64,000 nt of DNA from Virgibacillus_P tibetensis (GTDB lineage Bacteria > Bacillota > Bacilli > Bacillales > Amphibacillaceae): positions 434,001-498,000 of the forward strand of contig NZ_JARZFX010000002.1 in the NCBI RefSeq assembly GCF_036026595.1. Reading direction: 5' to 3'. Positions 25,265 through 34,178 of this stretch are shown here, in pieces. Position 1 is the stretch's first letter. Each line of letters opens with the position of its first letter. The notes below the pieces were generated by a model. It did no database searches and had not been told where the DNA came from. It saw only the letters and a list, made by a program, of their open reading frames with translations. A program made the position numbers and the translations under genes.

Positions 25265-26347
25265 TTAATAAGTAATAGCATCCTGTCCTGTTAGCAGTTT
25301 AATAAATTGATTACCAAGTTCTTCCGTTGTAGCATTTCCACCAAGATCAGGAGTCAGGTGCTCATTTTCTTCAAGTAGTTCTTTAATTGTAGTAACAATT
25401 AATTCGCTCCACTTCTCTTCTCCAAAAAACTCCATCATTTGTGCAACTGACCAAATCGCGGCAATAGGATTTGCTAACCCTTTACCTGAAATGTCTGGTG
25501 CAGATCCGTGTACCGGTTCAAACATCGATGGGAATTCCCGCTCTGGATTAATATTTGCCCCGGTAGCCAGACCCATGCCACCTGTAATGGCTGCACCAAT
25601 ATCTGTAAGAATATCACCAAACAAATTGGAAGTAACGACAATTTCAAATCTTTCCGGCTGCTGGACAAAAAACATACTTGCCGCATCAACCAGATAAGAA
25701 TAGGTCACTACATCTGGGTATTCCTTACCTACCTCATCAAACACTTCATCCCAAAATACCATCGAATAATTTAATGCATTAGCCTTACTAATACTTGTTA
25801 ATGTCTTTTTCTGTTTGCGTGCTTCCTCAAAAGCATAACGAATAATACGCTCTGTTCCTTTACGGGAAAACACACCAGTTTGTAAGACTACTTCCTCTGG
25901 CTTCCCCTTGAACAACCAGTCACCCGCACCAGCATATTCTCCTTCACTATTTTCTCGGATGACCAAAAAGTCAATTTCCTTTTCCGTTTTATTTTTAAGT
26001 GGAGTTAATGAAGGATTCAGCAATGTGACTGGGCGTAAGTTTACATATTGATCAAATCCCTTTCTGATTTTTAATAGTAAATCCCACAGTGAAATATGGT
26101 CAGGTACACCAGGGTATCCAACAGCACCCAGATAAATAGCATCCGTATCCTTTAATTGATCAAGACCATTTTCGTCCATCATTTTTCCGTGTTCCAAATA
26201 ATACTCGCATCCCCATGGATACTCGGTGAATTCAAAAGAAAGATTCGCATCCACCTGTTCAATTGCTTTTAGAACTTTAACTCCTTCTGAGATTACTTCC
26301 GGACCAATTCCATCACCAGGAATCAGTGCAATTTTCTTTTTCTTCAT
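25265..26347 (-). CDS. Tartrate/D-malate/isopropylmalate dehydrogenase-family enzyme
   Basis: The 360-residue beta-decarboxylating dehydrogenase shows ALIPGDGIGPEV, the substrate arginines in RKGFDQYVNLRPV, IRENSEGEYAGAG (with EGEY typical of tartrate/D-malate enzymes), and the NAD motif MFEPVHGSAPDISGKGLANP. It oxidises and decarboxylates a 2-hydroxy-dicarboxylate with NAD. No leuA or leuCD lies nearby, so leucine synthesis is unlikely. The adjacent permease may bring in the acid. Confidence 0.85.
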   Translation of the reverse strand: MKKKKIALIPGDGIGPEVISEGVKVLKAIEQVDANLSFEFTEYPWGCEYYLEHGKMMDENGLDQLKDTDAIYLGAVGYPGVPDHISLWDLLLKIRKGFDQYVNLRPVTLLNPSLTPLKNKTEKEIDFLVIRENSEGEYAGAGDWLFKGKPEEVVLQTGVFSRKGTERIIRYAFEEARKQKKTLTSISKANALNYSMVFWDEVFDEVGKEYPDVVTYSYLVDAASMFFVQQPERFEIVVTSNLFGDILTDIGAAITGGMGLATGANINPEREFPSMFEPVHGSAPDISGKGLANPIAAIWSVAQMMEFFGEEKWSELIVTTIKELLEENEHLTPDLGGNATTEELGNQFIKLLTGQDAITY

Positions 26348-26358
26348 ATATATACCTC

Positions 26359-27120
26359 CTATTGTTTTGGCCCTCCAGCTACATACAGCACCTGTCCAGA
26401 AACGAACGAGGATGATTCACTGGCAAAAAAGCAAGCAGCGTTAGCAACATCTTCTGGCGTACCTGCACGTTTCACTGGAATTTGGCTTATTTTTGATTCC
26501 TTTAACTCCTCAAACGATATATTCATACGTTCCGCTACTGCCTTAGTCATATCGGTAACAATGAATCCCGGAGCAATAGCATTAACGGTAATATTGTATT
26601 TTCCAAGTTCAATAGCCAGTGTTTTGGTAAATCCTTGAATGCCTGCTTTTGCTGCAGCATAGTTAGACTGACCTTTGTTCCCCAGTGCTGACACAGACGA
26701 CAGGTTAATAATACGCCCGTAATTGTTCTTTACCATCCACTCTTGAGCATACTTACTGCATAGAAAGCTTCCTTTCAAATGGACGTCCATCACTTTTGTC
26801 CATTCGTTTGAAGTCATCTTATAGATTAAATTATCTTTGGTAATGCCGGCATTATTTACGAGTATATCAATTTTCTGGTGTTTGTCAGCTAGTTTAGAAA
26901 ACACATATTTAACTTCCTCTTCACTTGTTATATCAACAATCGCATACTCATGAGAAATACCTGCAGAATCTAATAGCTCACCTGCTTTACGTAACGCTTC
27001 TTCGTCCTGGTCAAGAAGACAGACATGTGCCCCTTTTTCTCCAAGTTGACGTGTTATAGCTAGACCAATACCTTTTGCAGCACCTGTAATAACAGCAATT
27101 TTATGTTCAAATTCCCTCAC
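26359..27120 (-). CDS. SDR-family 3-oxoacyl reductase (FabG-like)
   Basis: This short-chain dehydrogenase has the cofactor motif TGAAKGIG, NNAG, catalytic S-Y-K in NLSSVSALG and YAAAKAG, and the C-terminal ending SSFVSGQVLYVAGG. I place the start at GTG 27118-27120, giving MREFEHKIAVITG, because an upstream start at 27153 would overlap the previous gene by 29 bp. The family reduces 3-oxoacyl thioesters or oxidises alcohols. In a catabolic operon the oxidative direction on a hydroxy intermediate is likely. Confidence 0.85.
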   Translation of the reverse strand: MREFEHKIAVITGAAKGIGLAITRQLGEKGAHVCLLDQDEEALRKAGELLDSAGISHEYAIVDITSEEEVKYVFSKLADKHQKIDILVNNAGITKDNLIYKMTSNEWTKVMDVHLKGSFLCSKYAQEWMVKNNYGRIINLSSVSALGNKGQSNYAAAKAGIQGFTKTLAIELGKYNITVNAIAPGFIVTDMTKAVAERMNISFEELKESKISQIPVKRAGTPEDVANAACFFASESSSFVSGQVLYVAGGPKQ

Positions 27121-27124
27121 AATG

Positions 27125-28099
27125 TTATACCAGTTCCTTTCTCTGCAAATCATTCAATCTCTTAAGCTGTGCCTCATAATCTGCAATAATTTCCTGGATA
27201 ATTGCCTCTGCACTCTGAATCGAATCGATTAATCCAACCGTCTGACCAAGCGCAATAATCCCCGAATTCAGATCACCATCTCTAATTAATTTTGTATAGG
27301 ATTCCCCATTTATATAGGGAAGGATTTCTTCCAAAGAGGCCCCCTTCTCTTCGATGTCAGCCAACTCTATAGAGTGTTCATTCTTCCATACACGTGCTGT
27401 TTTTCCAATGGATTTTTTCACAAGAATGGTACCATTTTCCTGCATACTTACAAGCTGTTTCTTTACTCGATTATGTAACACTGCTTCCTTAGACAGTAAA
27501 AAGCGTGTTCCCATTTGAACGCCCTCTGCACCTAATGCAAGGGCTGCGAGCATTGATTTACCTGTTGAGAATCCCCCTGCAGCAATCACCGGAATGGAAA
27601 GTTCTTTTACTGCCTTTTGTACGATAGTTAAACTTGTTGTATCTTCTTTTCCCGGATGTCCGCCGCCCTCATATCCATTAACAACAACTGCATCACAACC
27701 AAGGGATTCCGCCTTTTTTGCAAAACGGATCGAAGGAGCTACATGTACCACTTTAATACCTTTACTTTTTAATTGATCAATAAATGGCTCAGGATTATTT
27801 CCAGAAGTAAATACGACGGGGACTTCTGCTTCCATTGCTCCCTCTACGAATTCATCCATCGGTCTTCTAATTCCAATAGCTATATTGATACCAAAAGGCT
27901 TATCTGTCAGTCTCCGTGTAGCTTGAATATCATCCAGCATATCTTTCTTTGTATCAAAACTACCTGCAGTTATAAGCCCGAGACCACCCGCTTCTGAAAC
28001 CTTCGAGACTAGCGGAGATCTGCCAATTCCCTGCAGCCCACCTTGTATAATCGGATATTGAATCTCAAAGAGTCTGGTAATCGCTGTTTGTATACTCAT
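27125..28099 (-). CDS. Nitronate monooxygenase / FabK-like FMN enzyme
   Basis: The 324-residue TIM barrel of the 2-nitropropane dioxygenase family contains YPIIQGGLQGIGRSPLVSKV, the FMN part VVNGYEGGGHPG, IAAGGFSTGKSMLAALALGA and EGVQMGTRFL. Members are nitronate monooxygenases or enoyl-ACP reductase II. Its start overlaps the preceding thioesterase gene by 4 bp. A detoxifying nitronate role or an acyl-CoA oxidoreduction are both possible. Confidence 0.82.
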   Translation of the reverse strand: MSIQTAITRLFEIQYPIIQGGLQGIGRSPLVSKVSEAGGLGLITAGSFDTKKDMLDDIQATRRLTDKPFGINIAIGIRRPMDEFVEGAMEAEVPVVFTSGNNPEPFIDQLKSKGIKVVHVAPSIRFAKKAESLGCDAVVVNGYEGGGHPGKEDTTSLTIVQKAVKELSIPVIAAGGFSTGKSMLAALALGAEGVQMGTRFLLSKEAVLHNRVKKQLVSMQENGTILVKKSIGKTARVWKNEHSIELADIEEKGASLEEILPYINGESYTKLIRDGDLNSGIIALGQTVGLIDSIQSAEAIIQEIIADYEAQLKRLNDLQRKELV

Positions 28100-28509
28100 G
28101 AATTATCCGTCTTTACCATTCTGAAATTTCCGGTACAATGTGCAATTAAATTATTCTGTTCATCGTATAGTTTTCCTTCAACTAGTGCAGTGGATCGGGA
28201 TTGGTTCAAAATACGTGCTTCTGATTTTATCGTCCCACTATTAACCGACTTCACATATTGGATATTCAATTGTAAAGTCGCTACTTCGTCATAACCAAGT
28301 GAACGAGCGGCCATTCCCATTGTGGTATCGAGAAGGGATGCGTAAATACCTCCATGTACCGTTTCCTTTACGTTTATAAAAGATGGCCTAATAGGTAATT
28401 TCAATTTCGCACAACCAACCTTTATATCATCCAACTCAAGACCCAAAAATTTCCAAAACTCACTTTCTTCAAAAGTTCTGCTGACTTCATCAAGTTCTAC
28501 GGTCATCAT
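28096..28509 (-). CDS. PaaI-type hotdog thioesterase
   Basis: A single hotdog domain shows the acyl-CoA thioesterase motif VHGGIYASLLDTTMGMAA with the catalytic acid in the helix, then QLNIQYVKSV. I choose ATG 28507-28509 (AAGGAATTGACTTG just upstream), giving about 137 residues. A longer frame to 28575 would overlap the upstream gene by 62 bp. It probably releases CoA from stalled acyl-CoA intermediates of this operon. Confidence 0.82.
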   Translation of the reverse strand: MMTVELDEVSRTFEESEFWKFLGLELDDIKVGCAKLKLPIRPSFINVKETVHGGIYASLLDTTMGMAARSLGYDEVATLQLNIQYVKSVNSGTIKSEARILNQSRSTALVEGKLYDEQNNLIAHCTGNFRMVKTDNS

Positions 28510-28513
28510 CAAG

Positions 28514-29530
28514 TCAATTCCTTTCTCTACTAGTAAGTTGTTCCATGTTAGCAATTGTTGGCAGTTCTTCACCATGGAGCACTTTCACCAGGTTTTCTGC
28601 AATGATTACAGATGTGGCTTTTGCCGCTTCCAGGCTAATTCCCCCAACATGTGGTGTTAAAATCATTTCTTCCAGATCAAAAAAAGGATGGTCCGGAGGA
28701 GGTGGCTCTATACGAAAGACATCTACACCAGCACGAAGGAATTTCTTATTCTTCAAAGCCTCAACAAGATCGCTTTCATTAATAATTCCTCCACGTGCCG
28801 TATTAATTAAGACTGCCGATGGCTTCATGACGTCAAAGTATGTTTGATCAATTATCTCGTTCGTCTCTTCATTTAATGGAATGTGTAAACTGACCACATC
28901 ACTTTCTTGAAAAACATGCTTCATGGAGGTTGTTAATTCTACACCAAGAGATTCTGCAAGCTTTTTTCTTTCTTCATGAATGCTTCTAACATATACCAGT
29001 ACATCCATTTCAAATCCGAATTTCATAATTTTAGCTACTTTTTGTGCAATCGATCCAAAACCGATTAAACCGAGCTTCTTATTATGAAGCTCCCTTGTGT
29101 ATTTTCCATCTCGGTAACTAAAGTTACCTTTTTCTGTTTCATTATGGAACATGGTAATATTCTTCATTGCAGCAAGAATTAAGCTGACGGCATGTTCTGC
29201 TGTTGCCTGACTATTGGTCTTAGGCGCATGAAGAATGCGAATGCCTTTTTTTGTAGCATAATCCACATCGATGTTATCCAGCCCAACTCCCGCTCCAGAA
29301 ATAGCTGTGACTTGCTGACATGCGTCAATAATCGCTGGTGTGATCTTTGCTGGAGCACGCAGAATAATCCCATTCACTTTAGTTTCTTTTAGAAATGCAA
29401 TAATTTCCTGTTCATCAAACTCATTAAACTTTGTAACACGCGCAAGTCCATTTAACACTTCCTCCCCATCTGGATGGTACATAGGAAGAATCTGTAAAAC
29501 ATGTAGTTCATTCAATTTAACTTCCCCCAT
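28514..29530 (-). CDS. D-isomer 2-hydroxyacid dehydrogenase (phosphoglycerate dehydrogenase-like)
   Basis: The 338-residue protein has the split catalytic/Rossmann layout: GFGSIAQKVAKIM for NAD, then Arg in NTARGGIINESDLVEAL, Glu in DVFRIEPPPP and His in LTPHVGGISLEA. It lacks ACT or ASB domains of serine biosynthesis SerA, so it is likely a catabolic 2-hydroxy/2-oxo acid oxidoreductase. It is the first gene of its operon. The ATG overlaps a GGGGGAAG that would better serve a TTG five codons later (29515). Confidence 0.82.
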   Translation of the reverse strand: MGEVKLNELHVLQILPMYHPDGEEVLNGLARVTKFNEFDEQEIIAFLKETKVNGIILRAPAKITPAIIDACQQVTAISGAGVGLDNIDVDYATKKGIRILHAPKTNSQATAEHAVSLILAAMKNITMFHNETEKGNFSYRDGKYTRELHNKKLGLIGFGSIAQKVAKIMKFGFEMDVLVYVRSIHEERKKLAESLGVELTTSMKHVFQESDVVSLHIPLNEETNEIIDQTYFDVMKPSAVLINTARGGIINESDLVEALKNKKFLRAGVDVFRIEPPPPDHPFFDLEEMILTPHVGGISLEAAKATSVIIAENLVKVLHGEELPTIANMEQLTSRERN

Positions 29531-29610
29531 TTTTAGTTATGGCTCTTTTCTAAAAGATTCTTGCTCTTCAATCTTAAGTAGTACTTGATATAAACTGCAA
29601 CGTTAGTAGG

Positions 29611-29880
29611 GTTGATTTCCGCTACAGGCAGTCGCGTTTTTAGCCTTCCATCCCCACAACCCACTCTGCGGGGTCTTCAGACACGTGCTATTCCCGCAGG
29701 AGTCAACAGTCCTTCGCTCCAAACAACCATCATAATAGTGAAAACAGCTATATAGTACTGTTGCAAAACACAATAACAGCGAAAGAATACACGAAGACTC
29801 CTCGAAAATGGATACCGCATTTTCTTCGTGCGATGTATCGCTGCCGTAGATTTCCTTGTCCTGCGGGAGAAAAGTAATGA
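29611..29880. repeat. Composite GC-richer intergenic repeat
   Basis: The left half (TTTCCGCTACAGGCAGTCGC, CCCACTCTGCGGGGTCTTCA, TTCCCGCAGGAGTC) has the look of the large intergenic repeats scattered through many Bacillaceae genomes. The right half carries AGACTCCTCG and TCCTGCGGGAGAAA, related motifs in the opposite sense. Base composition differs clearly from the AT-rich surroundings. No second copy lies in this window. Confidence 0.5.
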
Positions 29881-29946
29881 AAACCGTCCAATCTGGTACG
29901 TGTGCGATTCTACCGTCTTGGCATGACCGCTGCCCTACCTTCATTC

Positions 29947-30062
29947 AGCGATTGTTCCACTTTATCCCGCGTTTGGCTTGCTTATTCCCGCGTTCGGACC
30001 AGTTAATCCAGCGCTTGTTCAGCTTAATCCCGCGTTCAATCCGGTTTATTCAGCGATCAACC
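29947..30062. repeat. Tandem 21-bp repeat, five full copies and a partial sixth
   Basis: Units start with GCG at 29947, 29968, 29989, 30010, 30031 and 30052. They share GCG-TT near the start and TTAATCCC or a close variant at the end; the middle varies. Because 21 is a multiple of three, any frame gives a 7-residue repeat such as NPAFGPV, which creates false open frames. Confidence 0.85.
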
Positions 30063-30175
30063 CTTTGAGCGAAGTGCATTTCCGTAGCGGTATGTTTGTT
30101 ACCAGCAAACTACGCAAAAAAAGCCTTGGTTATTTAGAAAAGCCGGTAATGTTAGTTACCGGCTATCCCATGCAT

Positions 30176-31372
30176 TTATTGGAGGTATTCGATGATTGTA
30201 GAGATACCTTGCCCTCCGCCGATGCAAAGTGTAACAAGACCGTATTTCTCTCCTCTTCTTTCCATTTCATGCAGGAGTTTAGTCATTAAAACGGCACCAG
30301 TAGCACCTATTGGGTGACCTAATGCGATGGCTCCCCCATTTACATTCACTCGATTAATATCCATTTTCGCTTCTCTAATAACAGATAATGCTTGAGCAGC
30401 GAAGGCTTCATTCAATTCGATCAATCCAATATCATCAATGGTTAATCCACATTGCTTCAATGCTTTAGCAGTTGAATCGACTGGTCCAATCCCCATAATT
30501 TCTGGTGACACGCCACTCACAGCTTGAGCAATAATCTTTGCTTTAGGTTTTAATCCATATTCCTTCACTTTTGCTCCATTCATCATTAAAACTGCTGAAG
30601 CTCCATCGTTCCTTCCACTTGCATTACCTGCAGTAACCGTTCCGTTTTCTCTAAAAACCGCACGTAACTTACCCAATTGTTCCATTGTAGAAAGTCGCGG
30701 ATGCTCATCGATACTAAACGGGGTGGTTTTTTTCCGTTCCTTAACATCGATGGTGACAATCTCATCTGTAAAGCGGCCACCTTTGATTGCCTCATCTGCA
30801 AGTTCCTGACTTCGACGGGCAAAAACATCCTGTTCCTCACGAGATATATCGTATTTTTCTGCCAGGTTCTCTGCTGTTGATCCCATAGTTAAATTACCAT
30901 ATGTTTCTTCAGGTTGAGAACAAGGCTGGCTTTCTGTATTTGGATCAAGTAAAAGTCCATTTCCGGCTTGCAAACCATAGCGGGCATTTCGGATGTAGTA
31001 TGGTGCCGTGCTCATACTCTCCGCACCTCCCGCAACCACAACATCTGAGAGTCCTAATTTAATCTGCATATCTGCATTATTGATTGCCTGTAAACCAGAG
31101 CCACATTGACGATGAACGGTATATCCGGGAACATCAACCGGCAAATCTGCCCGTAATGCAGCAAGCCTTGCCAGGTTTGATGTGTCTGCACTTTGTTTTG
31201 CTTGCCCCAAAATCACTTCATCTACGTTTACATCTGCATTTGATCGTTGCAAAACCTCACGAATTACTGCTTCCGCCAAATAATCTACGGTTACATTTTT
31301 TAATGATCCACCCATTTTTCCGATAGCTGTTCTTACAGACCCAACAATATATGAATCTATCAAATTACTCAC
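30176..31372 (-). CDS. Acetyl-CoA acetyltransferase / thiolase
   Basis: The 398-residue thiolase II type enzyme has the nucleophile Cys in VHRQCGSGLQA, His in GGAIALGHPIGATGA and the second Cys in LVTLCIGGGQG. It cleaves a 3-oxoacyl-CoA with CoA. It is the last gene of the CoA-transferase/TRAP/beta-oxidation operon, overlapping the acyl-CoA dehydrogenase gene by 4 bp. It completes the cycle by releasing acetyl-CoA. Confidence 0.92.
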   Translation of the reverse strand: MSNLIDSYIVGSVRTAIGKMGGSLKNVTVDYLAEAVIREVLQRSNADVNVDEVILGQAKQSADTSNLARLAALRADLPVDVPGYTVHRQCGSGLQAINNADMQIKLGLSDVVVAGGAESMSTAPYYIRNARYGLQAGNGLLLDPNTESQPCSQPEETYGNLTMGSTAENLAEKYDISREEQDVFARRSQELADEAIKGGRFTDEIVTIDVKERKKTTPFSIDEHPRLSTMEQLGKLRAVFRENGTVTAGNASGRNDGASAVLMMNGAKVKEYGLKPKAKIIAQAVSGVSPEIMGIGPVDSTAKALKQCGLTIDDIGLIELNEAFAAQALSVIREAKMDINRVNVNGGAIALGHPIGATGAVLMTKLLHEMERRGEKYGLVTLCIGGGQGISTIIEYLQ

Positions 31373-32526
31373 CCCTTCTTCACTAATTCTCGAGTTAATT
31401 CTCCTGCAATAATGTTTCTTTGTATTTCAGAAGTACCTTCATAAATCTTTGTAATCCGAGCATCACGGAAGTAGCGCTCGATCGGATAATCCTTCATATA
31501 ACCAATACCACCATGGATTTGAACTGCTAAATCTGCTACTTTATTGTATACTTCAGAACCAAAAAGTTTTGCTATAGCAGCTTCTTTAACAACACGCATG
31601 TTCTGATCCGACATCCATGCTACGCGATACGTTAATGACCTTAGAGCCTCAATTTGCATACTTATTTCTGCTAACATATGCTGCACTGCCTGCACTTCAA
31701 TAATCGGTTTACCAAATTGCTCACGTTCTTTAGCATAGGACAAGCAATGTTCCAGTAATTTCTCACTTGATCCAAGATTTCGAGCCGCTAGTCCTGCACG
31801 TCCATTTGCCAATACCTTCAGAGCGTTTACATAGCCTCTTCCTTCTTCACCTAATACGTTCTCAACCGGAACTTCCATATCTTCGAAGAACAGTTCAGCT
31901 GAATGGGAGCCTCTTAATCCCATTTTCTGTTCAACACTACCTAAAACGAAACCGGGAAAATCCTTTTCAACAATAAACGATGTGATCCCTTTTGCACCTT
32001 TTGAACTGTCTGTAACAGCCATTACGGTAAAAACATGACCATCCACAGCATTTGTAATGTAATGCTTCGATCCATTTAAAATATACTTATCGCCTTTTCG
32101 TACAGCGGTAGTTTTCAAATTTGCAGCATTTGAGCCAGCACTGGGTTCTGTTAATGCAAAAGCACCAATCCATTCACCAGTTGCCATCTTCGGTAAGTAC
32201 TTCTGTTTCTGTTCCTCAGTTCCCAATTCGACTATACCAACTGTTCCTATGCCCGTGTGAGCACCAAGAAGTGTTGTATACCCATTATGCGTTTTTCCCA
32301 GTTCTTCATAAATAGCACATTTACCAACCATATCAAGGCCCAGACCACCATATTCTTCTGGAATACTTAAGCTGAAAAGTCCCATATCCTTCGACTTTTG
32401 AACGATATCTTCTGGAATAAGATCATTTTCCTCTATCTCCATTGCACGTGGTTCTACTTCGTCCTTCACAAACTTTCTTACATTTGCACGTAAAAATTCA
32501 ATATCCTCTGAGAAGTTAAAATCCAT
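31369..32526 (-). CDS. Acyl-CoA dehydrogenase
   Basis: The 385-residue flavoenzyme shows GAFALTEPSAGSNAANL, YILNGSKHYITNA and the C-terminal RDARITKIYEGTSEIQRNII with the catalytic-base glutamate in YEGTSE, as in short-chain and butyryl-CoA dehydrogenases. It introduces the 2,3 double bond and passes electrons to ETF, whose genes are not in the window. It sits between enoyl-CoA hydratase and thiolase genes in one operon. Confidence 0.92.
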   Translation of the reverse strand: MDFNFSEDIEFLRANVRKFVKDEVEPRAMEIEENDLIPEDIVQKSKDMGLFSLSIPEEYGGLGLDMVGKCAIYEELGKTHNGYTTLLGAHTGIGTVGIVELGTEEQKQKYLPKMATGEWIGAFALTEPSAGSNAANLKTTAVRKGDKYILNGSKHYITNAVDGHVFTVMAVTDSSKGAKGITSFIVEKDFPGFVLGSVEQKMGLRGSHSAELFFEDMEVPVENVLGEEGRGYVNALKVLANGRAGLAARNLGSSEKLLEHCLSYAKEREQFGKPIIEVQAVQHMLAEISMQIEALRSLTYRVAWMSDQNMRVVKEAAIAKLFGSEVYNKVADLAVQIHGGIGYMKDYPIERYFRDARITKIYEGTSEIQRNIIAGELTRELVKKG

Positions 32527-32540
32527 AATGACATCTCCTT

Positions 32541-33320
32541 TTATCTATTTTTGAAAGTAGCTTTTCTCTTTTCAATAAATGCTGATGTTCCTTCTTTTTT
32601 ATCCTCTGTACCAAAGGCTACAGCTTGTGATAGTTTTTCAATCCACATCGCCGTACCTTCGTCGATATCATACCCTTTATGTACAGCGAATTTAGCTAAT
32701 TGAATGGCAACAGGACCTTTTTTCGATATTTCTGCGGCAACTGCTTCTGCTTTAGCTGCAAGTTCTTTTTCTGAGGTATAATACGTAGCGAGTCCAATGC
32801 GTTCTGCTTCCTCGCCATCAATAATCTTTCCAGTTAAAATCATATCAAGAGCTCTTCCTTTTCCAATGATGCGGGATAGTCGTTGTGTTCCACCCGCCCC
32901 TGGGATAATACCGAGATTTAACTCTGGTAAGCCGAATTTTGCATTTTTCGCTGCAATGCGGATATCACAAGCTAGTGCCAGCTCACAGCCACCCCCAAGA
33001 GCGTAGCCACTCACTGCAGCAACTGTTACCTTTTTACAGTTCTCTATTTTATTGTAAAGTCCTTGCATACCAGGAACTAAAGCTTCAAGTGGCTTACGTG
33101 CATTCAACTGCTTAATGTCCGCACCTGCTGCGAATGATTTATCGCCAGCACCTTGAATAATAATAACTTTTACATTTTCCTCTTGTTCCGCTTCGTCAAT
33201 GGCTTGATCTATCTCATTCAACATACTTGCATCAAGTGCATTTCTTGCCTCTGGACGGTTTAAAGTAAGCCAATAAACACCATCCTTAATCTCTATATCA
33301 AGGTTTTCATAGTTTTTCAT
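32541..33320 (-). CDS. Enoyl-CoA hydratase (crotonase family)
   Basis: The 259-residue crotonase has the oxyanion-hole motif GGGCELALACDIRIA and NLGIIPGAGGTQRLSR. The two catalytic glutamates are kept (in GGGCE and in GLPEL), so true hydratase activity is expected. ADIKQL is typical of short-chain enzymes. It lies 12 bp after the 3-hydroxyacyl-CoA dehydrogenase gene and supplies its substrate. Confidence 0.92.
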   Translation of the reverse strand: MKNYENLDIEIKDGVYWLTLNRPEARNALDASMLNEIDQAIDEAEQEENVKVIIIQGAGDKSFAAGADIKQLNARKPLEALVPGMQGLYNKIENCKKVTVAAVSGYALGGGCELALACDIRIAAKNAKFGLPELNLGIIPGAGGTQRLSRIIGKGRALDMILTGKIIDGEEAERIGLATYYTSEKELAAKAEAVAAEISKKGPVAIQLAKFAVHKGYDIDEGTAMWIEKLSQAVAFGTEDKKEGTSAFIEKRKATFKNR

Positions 33321-33332
33321 GAAGTGCCCTCC

Positions 33333-34178
33333 TTACGTATATTCATAAAAACCGCTGCCGCTTTTCTTCCCTAGCCGACCTGCTTTTACATATTTAACTA
33401 AGAGTGGGCAGGGGCGGTACTTTTCACCTAACGTTTCATACAAATACTCCATATTTCGCAATCTAGTATCAAGTCCTACCAGATCTGCCAGTTCAAGAGG
33501 TCCCATCGGATGATTTAGTCCGAGTTTCATTGCCTTATCAATGTCTTTGGCACTTGCAACTCCTTCCATTAGCATGTTCATTGCCTCATTGCCAATTAAG
33601 CAGTTCATTCTGGATGTAACAAATCCTGGGAATTCATTAACTTCTACTGCTTCCTTATTCAGTTGGCTGGCAACTTCTTTAACAAACTGAACTGTTTCAT
33701 CTGATGTTTCCAACCCTCGAATTATTTCAATAAGCTTCATTTTATGAACCGGGTTGAAGAAATGCATGGCCACTACTTTATTAGGACGTGATGTCTGTGC
33801 ACCAATTTCTGTTGGACTCATGGTAGATGTATTCGTAGCTAGAACTGTTTCTGCTCCACATATCTTATCTAGCTTTTTAAAAATATCTATCTTTAAATCC
33901 ATTTTTTCTAATACTGCTTCAATTACGAGTTGTGAATCTTTCGCTGCCGTTTCCAGATCAACTTCGTAATGTAAATTCTCTTTTGCACTAATGTAGTTTG
34001 CTTCTTTTAAAAATCCTTTTTCAAAGCTTCCATCAAGCAATCGATCAATAGCAGTTTTTGCATGTTGAAGAATTTCCTCATTTAAATCGTTTAAATAAAC
34101 CTTATAGCCGGAAATGGCACAAGAATATGCTATGCCTTTTCCCATTACACCAGAGCCTATAATTGTTACTTGATTCAT
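33333..34178 (-). CDS. 3-hydroxybutyryl-CoA dehydrogenase
   Basis: The 281-residue NAD enzyme has the N-terminal GSGVMGKGIAYSCAISGY, TNTSTMSPTEIG, catalytic His in MHFFNPVHKMKLIEI and the C-terminal MGPLELADLVGLD. The length is that of stand-alone short-chain enzymes of the Hbd type. Its ATG overlaps the transporter stop by one base, which ties the transporter to beta-oxidation. Confidence 0.92.
   Translation of the reverse strand: MNQVTIIGSGVMGKGIAYSCAISGYKVYLNDLNEEILQHAKTAIDRLLDGSFEKGFLKEANYISAKENLHYEVDLETAAKDSQLVIEAVLEKMDLKIDIFKKLDKICGAETVLATNTSTMSPTEIGAQTSRPNKVVAMHFFNPVHKMKLIEIIRGLETSDETVQFVKEVASQLNKEAVEVNEFPGFVTSRMNCLIGNEAMNMLMEGVASAKDIDKAMKLGLNHPMGPLELADLVGLDTRLRNMEYLYETLGEKYRPCPLLVKYVKAGRLGKKSGSGFYEYT

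Larger units (their letters stand above)
29531..30175. other. Repeat-rich intergenic region between two operons
   Basis: No gene is credible here. The open frames at 29603-29944, 29856-30068 and 29978-30289 are products of the repeats. The region holds a composite intergenic repeat (29611-29880) and a 21-bp tandem repeat (29947-30062). Promoter for the 29530 operon was not identified with confidence. Confidence 0.65.

Noticed and set aside
25265..26347. leuB (isopropylmalate dehydrogenase)
   Set aside because: No other leucine genes nearby; the EGEY-containing motif and neighbours fit the tartrate/D-malate branch better.
29947..30062. CRISPR array
   Set aside because: The units are contiguous 21-bp tandem copies with degenerate ends; there is no alternation of constant repeats with unique spacers and no cas gene.
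29603..30289. Open frames of 70-113 residues on both strands
   Set aside because: They arise from the composite repeat and the in-phase 21-bp tandem array.
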